64,000 bases of DNA from contig JAJEKV010000015.1 in NCBI GenBank assembly GCA_021234155.1, positions 10,130,101-10,194,100 of the forward strand, read 5' to 3'. This document shows positions 57,960-64,000 of the stretch, in pieces. A program made the position numbers and the translations under genes. Under the pieces are notes generated by a model, which made no database searches, was not told the origin of the DNA, and saw only the letters and a program-made list of their open reading frames with translations. The stretch is from Isoetes taiwanensis. Taxonomy: Eukaryota > Streptophyta > Lycopodiopsida > Isoetales > Isoetaceae. The first letter of the stretch is position 1. Each line of letters begins with the position of its first letter.

Positions 57960-58790
57960 CATACTACCTTGGCTAAGCTTGTGCATATTCAAACTTCATA
58001 CCTTGACGATGGGGCCATCATGTGATCCCATGAAAGCGTAATAGATTACAAAACCTGTGAATCCACATATAAAGCCGCATGTACTTAAGCCTACATGCGT
58101 GAGGTAAGTTTAATCCAAAGAATTAACTCAGAATGTAGAGTATAGACCACACATAGAGAGAGAAAAAAACATTTTGGGTTCAAACTCAAACTACAGATGT
58201 GGGCAAACTCCAAAACAACATTTGGTCGTATTAGGTTATAATCCGTAATGGATACAAAGGAAATGTAATCATAGATAGAAAAAGGATGTGAACAAACAAA
58301 ATTCCAACGTAAAATACCTTGGGCTGAATTTACCGCGGACCTAATTGGCATAGTCAAACCTATGCCTGTCACAACAAGAATTGATCGCCACGATCTAGGA
58401 AAAACCAAGGCTACTGCTGAAATTATCCGGTAGTCGCACCTCCCCTTTAGATTCCAAATGACGAAGAATTAAGAGAGTGAGATGAGCTTATTAACGCGCA
58501 AAAAGTAAGAGGTCGCAAAACTACATTAGAAGTCTAGGAAAAATGTTCACTAGCAAGTGGCATAAAGCAAGAGGGCTAACTGCTAAGCATCACCGGGCAA
58601 AGAACTAATTGATCCCAAGTGTAAATAGAGGAAATGTGAATTAAAAATCCAAAGATTACCTCTAATTGAAATTACCTCCTCGCTGAGCTTGAGCATATCT
58701 AACTCCATGCCTTGGCGATGATGGGCCACCAGAGGATCCTGTAATTTAAAAGCGTAATTGCATCTAACATGGATTGAACCTTGAACTCAC
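57960..58790. repeat. Imperfect repeat with about 715-base spacing
   Basis: GGCTAAGCTTGTGCATATTC...ATACCTTGACGAT-GGGCCA near 57968 corresponds to GCTGAGCTTGAGCATATCTA...ATGCCTTGGCGATGATGGGCCA near 58684. Neighbouring landmarks such as AAGAATTAAGAGA (57290 and 58468) may belong to the same repeat. Confidence 0.5.
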
Positions 58791-59091
58791 TCAAGAAGAT
58801 GTAAACTAGTAAAGAACAAGAAGCACAAAATCTTTACAACCCAAATCGACCTATTAACCCTAAGTCCTAAGCCGTTGTTCATCCATAATCGAGATACAAG
58901 AAGTTTAGGTCTGATTGATAACTGGGCCTTTCCAAAAATAACAAGCTCAACTACTCCTCAAGAGGGAACAAAACTTGCAAAGTTTACTAGCATGCTATGA
59001 AACGCCAAGAACTGGGCGTGCAAATCGTGCAACCGTGAGCGACTCAAAGTGAATTTCAAGTACAACTAAACTCCGGGAAGAGACTGGGCTT

Positions 59092-59220
59092 ACCACAAAA
59101 GGAGAGGCTCAAAGACGCTGGATGAGAATAATAATAGAGACGAAAAAAGGCTATAAATACCTAATAGGAACCCTCCTCAACTAGCCTCACAAGCGGATTT
59201 ATCCGCTAATCTTGAAACGC
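59092..59220 (+). repeat. Candidate short LTR, right copy
   Basis: Direct repeat of 54118-54248. It ends exactly where the inner copia integrase sequence resumes, which supports it as an insertion edge. Confidence 0.5.
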
Positions 59221-59221
59221 A

Positions 59222-60250
59222 GTATAAATCGTGACAAGCCTTTAGAATCTACAGTAATATCCAATAAAATAATCTTCAATTCTCTAGGGTCAAGTTTCTC
59301 ATGATCTTTAGGAGAAACAAGTACATAAGCAATGCATCCCAAAGATTCAAGTAAAATGACAAATTGATGGTTTTATACATGTCCAAGCCCCCCAACAGGA
59401 GTAATAGATTTTAGTGTAGGTGTAGGATATAATTTTGCATGTAACAGCAATACAGCTTCTTCAACTCCAAAATCAAGAATGACAATTTGTATGAATCAAC
59501 GTGAGATCTTGTACGTGAATTTAAAATAAAGTAAGGTTCTTTTCTTATTCATAAAACACCATTTTGTTGTGGTGTCTCTCGTACAAGAAACTCCAAGGAA
59601 TCCCATGTTCTCGGCAAGAAAATGCCTGAAAAAACTTTGATTTATACTCACCCACCATTGTCAAGGCGTAAAATCTAAGAGGAAGGCCAATTTGAGTTTC
59701 AACAAGTTTGCAAAAAACTTTGAAAATATCTAATTTCTTCTTCAAGAGATAGGCAAAAGTATACCTTGTGTAATCAACAATAAACAATAAAAAATAAAAG
59801 AAACCCCAAAAGACAAAGTGGAAAAGGACTATGGACACGAATGTACCAACTCAAGAATTTGGGTAGCACTTAATAGGCTAAGTGTGGAAAAGGATTGGCA
59901 AAGTGTTGCTTACCTAGGCACAAGGGCACATGACTTACAAACTCCTAAATTTGGCATGACCTGTAAGTGCAGACCACGCATGGCTAGCCGCTCCATTTCT
60001 AGAAGTCTTTGAAAATTTGAATGTGCAAAATCTAGAGTGCCAAGCGTAGGTACCTGCTGCCAGTATTAGAAGTTGTAATAGCATATGCAAAATTATTATC
60101 TATGGAAAGTTCCCATTAATCATTATGCCTATGCACTACAAAGAAGAAGCTTTCCATTCCTGCTTTTTATCCCAAGACTTTTCAAGAATGAATGTGACCT
60201 TCGCATCAAGATCTACAAGTCTTGCTACAAATAAGATTCTTAGCTAAGAT
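59222..60250 (-). mobile_element. Inner copia copy, 5' half (gag end and integrase)
   Basis: On the minus strand it starts with sequence homologous to 48850-49140 of the outer copy. Then come a gag pre-integrase CKSCALV stretch (about 59880-59950) and an integrase frame of 97 codons (59545-59838) holding DYTRYTFAYLLKKK and a GEYKSKFF segment. A YVLVSPKDHEKLDPRELKI stretch (59240-59340) follows, from the region after the integrase core. No minus-strand 5' LTR is seen above 60250. Confidence 0.82.
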
Positions 60251-60329
60251 TGGTAACACGCGCACAAAACCCCCGCTAAATACCGAAGTTCCCGCAGTAG
60301 TAGCCAATAATATTAAGTAGTAATGGCTA

Positions 60330-60700
60330 TAGCATGCTTTTATCATGTTTTTTCCACCATCTCAAAGAACACCTTTTGTTTTGTGACAATCAAAAGCACT
60401 GGGCTTAAGCAAAAGATCAAGGTTGAATCTAAATCTAAGCATATAGAAATACATAATCATTATGTTCCTAAAGGTGGCTAAAAAGGGCACTATTATGATT
60501 GAATATTGTCCTTCTCACATTAATGTGTGGCCGGATATGCCAAGGCACAAAGCACTTCATGAGAAGCCACATTCTGAATATAGAATTGCTTTGGGAGGCT
60601 ACATCTAGCTCCCTAAGGAGTATATACTCATACTAAGAAGGAGCTCGGGTTTTTCCCTTTGATTCCTACAAAGGTTTTTTTTAGTTCTGAGCTAGAGACT
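60330..60700 (+). mobile_element. Outer copia copy resumes: RNase H end
   Basis: On the plus strand: FCDNQ (about 60380), SKHIEIHNHYV (about 60430-60470), KGTIMIEYCPSHINV and PRHKALHEK (about 60485-60560). This is the end of copia RNase H, missing from the outer copy at 50745. Confidence 0.75.
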
Positions 60701-60798
60701 CAACCTGTGGGCCATACATCTCTCAAGTAACATTGTGAATTTGATCGCACCCCTCGAGGGTAATGTATACATATTTTGTTTTACAAAGTTATAACAAG

Positions 60799-61050
60799 AC
60801 ATTTAGAATGTATTTATAATACATCCATACAATCTTAGGGCCTTTTGTCTATTGATAGTTCATTGTCTAGCTGATAGCCTGGGCGGAGCTAAAAAGGTCT
60901 TTGGCCTATTAACCTTCATTATTGTATATAAGAGCATGTACTCTCTACGAATAATACATCTACTTTGGGATTAACTTGTGCTCTCTCTCTCATATTATTT
61001 TCGCCCTTGTCAGCCATACTCTTATTCCTTGCATGTTATATTTCCTAACA
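60799..61050 (+). repeat. 3' LTR of outer copia copy
   Basis: It has plus orientation and ends TTTCCTAACA. It shares CCATACAATCTTAG, CTTTTGTCTATTGATAGTTC and CTACTTTGGGATTAA with the minus-strand LTR at 50805-51028, so both elements belong to one family. Confidence 0.82.
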
Positions 61051-64000
61051 GAGAATGGTTTTTGGATATTAGTTGGTAGCTTACCTAGTACAATTTTGAG
61101 GGAGTTTTGAGATTTACACTTTCTAATCATATACAAGGTGTCTATGCAGTAAAACATAGAGAAGCTTTATGAAGGGATTATAAGCTTTTTATTTACTGCC
61201 TAATCGTAATTATAAACACAACATAAAAATGCAAAGCACAGTAATAAACTACAATGCATAACAAATCGATCCAATCGAAAGTATAACCATCTCCATGCAT
61301 AAGGATGAATCAAGGTGCGCGGCAAATCCGTATCTTCCTTTGATCAAGAGATGAACAATTATAGCCATGTAAATAATTTTTATTCTATGTCCAATCAAGA
61401 AGAACTTATCCTAAATATCCATGCCCTTAATGATGAAATAAATCTCCTTCTCTTCCGTGATCGATCATATAAAAGTCGTACCCACACACAAGATGAAAAG
61501 CTCAGCCTACCATGCAAATGCACGATAGATAACGAAAGCGTAACTCTATCGGCTAGATCAAGATGTGCCAAATAGGGTTAACAACCACGATCATGCCCTC
61601 GCAAAACCGCCACACAAGAAAGTTTCGGACCTCATTTACCCTTAATCCTTTTTGCTTTTACATAAAGGATGTAGCTCAAATTCATTATCAATTTTATGAC
61701 CAACTTATTGACTATGAGGCATCTGGCGGGATCACTTTGCCACCACAAAACTCGCCAATTTGGGATGAAGCAACTTATCTCATACCCATGTCGTAAACAC
61801 TTTTACATTGTGGCCGAGGGACCTGAAGATGCCATCTATTAGATCTGAGGCAAGATTTCAAAAATGTCAAGAAAAGCAAAGCAAATTGTGGTTTGATATC
61901 CTAATGTCAATCCCATACGCCATTTCCACTCAGGCCATAATCTTGTGGCAACAATGCAAGAGCACACACGAAACTAAAATTACTCCCCATCCCATCCCAA
62001 GCATTAAATAAGAATTTTGTTCCAACGCCTTCCCATGACATGAGATGACCACTCATACCAAGTCAGCAGCAAAGAGTGCTTATACCTGCACGCCATCCAT
62101 CATCGCTGTGTCTCAGGATGAACAACAACACTTAGGAGGCACATTTCGTGGAGTGTCCCGCAGAAGGAATCCACCAAAGATGAAGTAAATAAATAAAAAC
62201 AAGCCTCAAAGATTGATATGAAAAGAGATAGTATCCTGCTAAATGCTAACCTCAGGAAAGGAGAAGCATTAGAATACTTCCGGGATGTATATAATAAAGG
62301 TGCCCAAGTAAGGAGAGGTATTAAATGGTGGCCTTATGAAATGGAAGAGAATGTCAATCGACCGCGATCAAAGAACCCTAGCCGTGAAAAATTATCCTTA
62401 CCAATGAGAATCCTTCAAATAAACTTCAATATCACACCTTACTTTGAGGTGAAAATCCAACATCCCAAGACGGACCAAATATGCTTAGGTTTAATGCACT
62501 TCGGCCCAAGCTACCTTGACCACAACTCTTACTTCATTTCCGCCCCTCAAATAAAATTCCTAATGATACGCATTAAATTCCTCTCCATCTTACACTGGGA
62601 GCTAATAGAGCGTATGCCATGTAGATGTATGAGTATTACTTAAGTAAAATACATTTAGCCACAGTTGGTTTTTCTCTCGGGCATGGATAGTTTAGCCGTG
62701 ATTCCACCAAAATAAATGCTTCTCGCAAACTCAGAATAATTTCATTCCATGCATCTAAAGTTTAAGACATGGATTTCGGCTGTGAGATACTCAAGCAACT
62801 TCATGGTATCAAGCATGCAAGTAAGAATCTTCCAATGGATAGTCCAAAATATTGTGGGAGGTGGATGGATTGTCCAACGCCCACAAGCACACTTTTGCTA
62901 ACATTAAAGAACCTTAATGCTAAGGAGAATGTATCTAATAACAGTTTTAGCATTATGAAGACTTTCGCATAATTGTACCAAAATAGTGTCATCGCTACAT
63001 TGATTACATGCCCATTGGAGAACCATTCAATAAGCAGAATTTGACTATATGCAATTAAGATAATGCAATATTGTATAACCATATTACCATTCTAAAGACC
63101 TTCAAGAAAGATAAAAAGTCTATTCTATTCTATTCTATTCTATTCTATTCTATTCTATTCTATTCTATACATGAAGCAAGTGCAAGTCCTCAGAAATTGT
63201 ATCATCATGTTGGCCTAATAATACTTCTGCAGTGTTTGTGCAAAATCCGGTGTCTTATAACAGTGCCTCCATTAGAATCACAAGAACTTTCAATTCCTGA
63301 TGTGACGACATTAAGCTTGTAGCTATTGCCCATTGTGCAACAGAGTTAACCCCCTCTATACTCAGCTACCAAACTCCTCTCAAGGCTTCTATTTCAAGAT
63401 CTTTCCAATCCCGCATATATAATGTGACGATGTCAAGGAAAATCCATGTACGTAAATTATTAACATGGAAAGGTAACAGGAAAGTCCTTTGCTCCAATAT
63501 TGTGAACCATTCCAAAAAAATATACCATTTTCATTTGCAAGTATATTATAGGAGTACTAATCTCTACAACCTAATACTAGGATCACATGTTCAGGATCAA
63601 ATACTCTATGATCAAGATAAGGACTGCTTAGTCCATCCAATCCAACCCCCAATACGTGCATAACCAAAACACATTTTCATTGAATATTTCTTATTGGAGC
63701 AAAATCATAAGGATCAATACCATCAAATGTAGAATATGAAAGCCAAGAAACAAACTATACCTTTAAATCTAGCTCTGTTTCTCAGACTTGGAAATATGAG
63801 GAAAGACAATGCCTGCGTAGCATGGCTCACCAAGCCTAGATCGATGATGGCCACTCCATTTCCCATTCCATGATAAAATAACGTGCTTTGCCTTCGTTCT
63901 CAGGTTCGAAGGCCAGAAAGCATGCTCTCCATTCTATCCGACCATCGTTCCATGCAAAGTGAGAGTTCCTAATGCGACATTCTGCAAGACCGACCGGAAA
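61051..64000. other. Unassigned sequence with several plus-strand frames
   Basis: Plus frames at 61315-61575, 61563-61796, 61808-62011, 62218-62643 (141 codons) and 62769-62972 follow one another, but no domain, splice pattern or repeat family was recognised. Chance or a heavily decayed gene are both possible. Confidence 0.3.
63118..63168. repeat. (TATTC)n microsatellite
   Basis: Ten uninterrupted copies of the pentanucleotide TATTC. Confidence 0.97.

Larger units (their letters stand above)
53116..59221. mobile_element. Insertion splitting the inner copia copy (type uncertain)
   Basis: About 6.1 kb with no copia domains separates the RT half from the integrase half of the inner element. 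It has internal direct repeats: 54118-54248 with 59092-59220, and 53310-53390 with 54268-54340. It also holds a repeat of about 715 bases at 57960-58790 and small 24-base repeats at 56289-56375. Minus frames up to 121 codons (54277-54642) are hydrophobic. Plus frames (54569-54987) are basic. No transposase or polymerase was recognised, so the class is undecided. Confidence 0.5.

Noticed and set aside
63118-63168. TATTC repeat as telomeric or centromeric satellite
   Set aside because: Ten copies of a pentamer are an ordinary microsatellite. It is not the plant telomere motif.

Overview
The window looks like nuclear DNA from a land plant with a large, repeat-dominated genome. It is AT-rich and poor in CpG over most of its length. 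It is full of decayed Ty1/copia and Ty3/gypsy retrotransposons, a LINE 3' end, tRNA-derived short elements, foldback elements and tandem duplications, with a single convincing protein gene in 64 kb. The gypsy and copia fragments and the low gene density would suit a gymnosperm such as a conifer, but the species cannot be fixed from the sequence alone. There is no bacterial operon structure, rRNA or CRISPR array. || Layout. 1-5.7 kb: degenerate repeats, including a minus-strand Ty3/gypsy RNase H-integrase fragment (1226-1710) cut by a CTGACTA-rich block, a tandem repeat (2026-2460) and one copy of a foldback-element family (4594-4800). 5.8-7.2 kb: the gene, an LEA-like, probably plastid-targeted acidic protein that carries a one-base frameshift in a run of A, followed by a duplicated poly(A) region and a second tandem duplication (to 7.9 kb). 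9-14 kb: a CpG-rich, GC-richer block with no recognisable gene. 15.3-19.8 kb: a decayed copia element with both LTRs, plus strand. 20.2-23.8 kb: a degenerate tandem (satellite-like) array. 24.9-25.1 kb: a self-complementary TGTCAC repeat block. 26.95-27.07 kb: a near-perfect hairpin. 28.4-30.1 kb: an array of five tRNA-Gln(UUG)-like sequences, each in a larger repeated unit. 31.5-33.4 kb: a tRNA-derived SINE-like element next to the 3' end of a LINE, both minus strand. 36.4-36.7 kb: splice-site-like cluster. 39.0-40.0 kb: minus-strand copia fragment. 40.1-40.8 kb: two unidentified minus-strand ORFs. 42.9-43.3 kb: foldback element. 43.5-43.8 kb: tandem repeat. 46.2-47.5 kb: a second CpG-richer block. 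47.6-61.1 kb: two copia elements of the same family in opposite orientations, one lying inside the other, with about 6 kb of further insertion inside the inner one. 61.1-64 kb: no recognisable gene, with one pentanucleotide microsatellite. || The parts do not form a pathway. The window records layered insertion and decay of mobile elements around one small plant gene. The most unusual signal is the tRNA-Gln-like array: every copy keeps a match to the internal pol III B box, and one unit also carries a retrotransposon primer-binding-site sequence.
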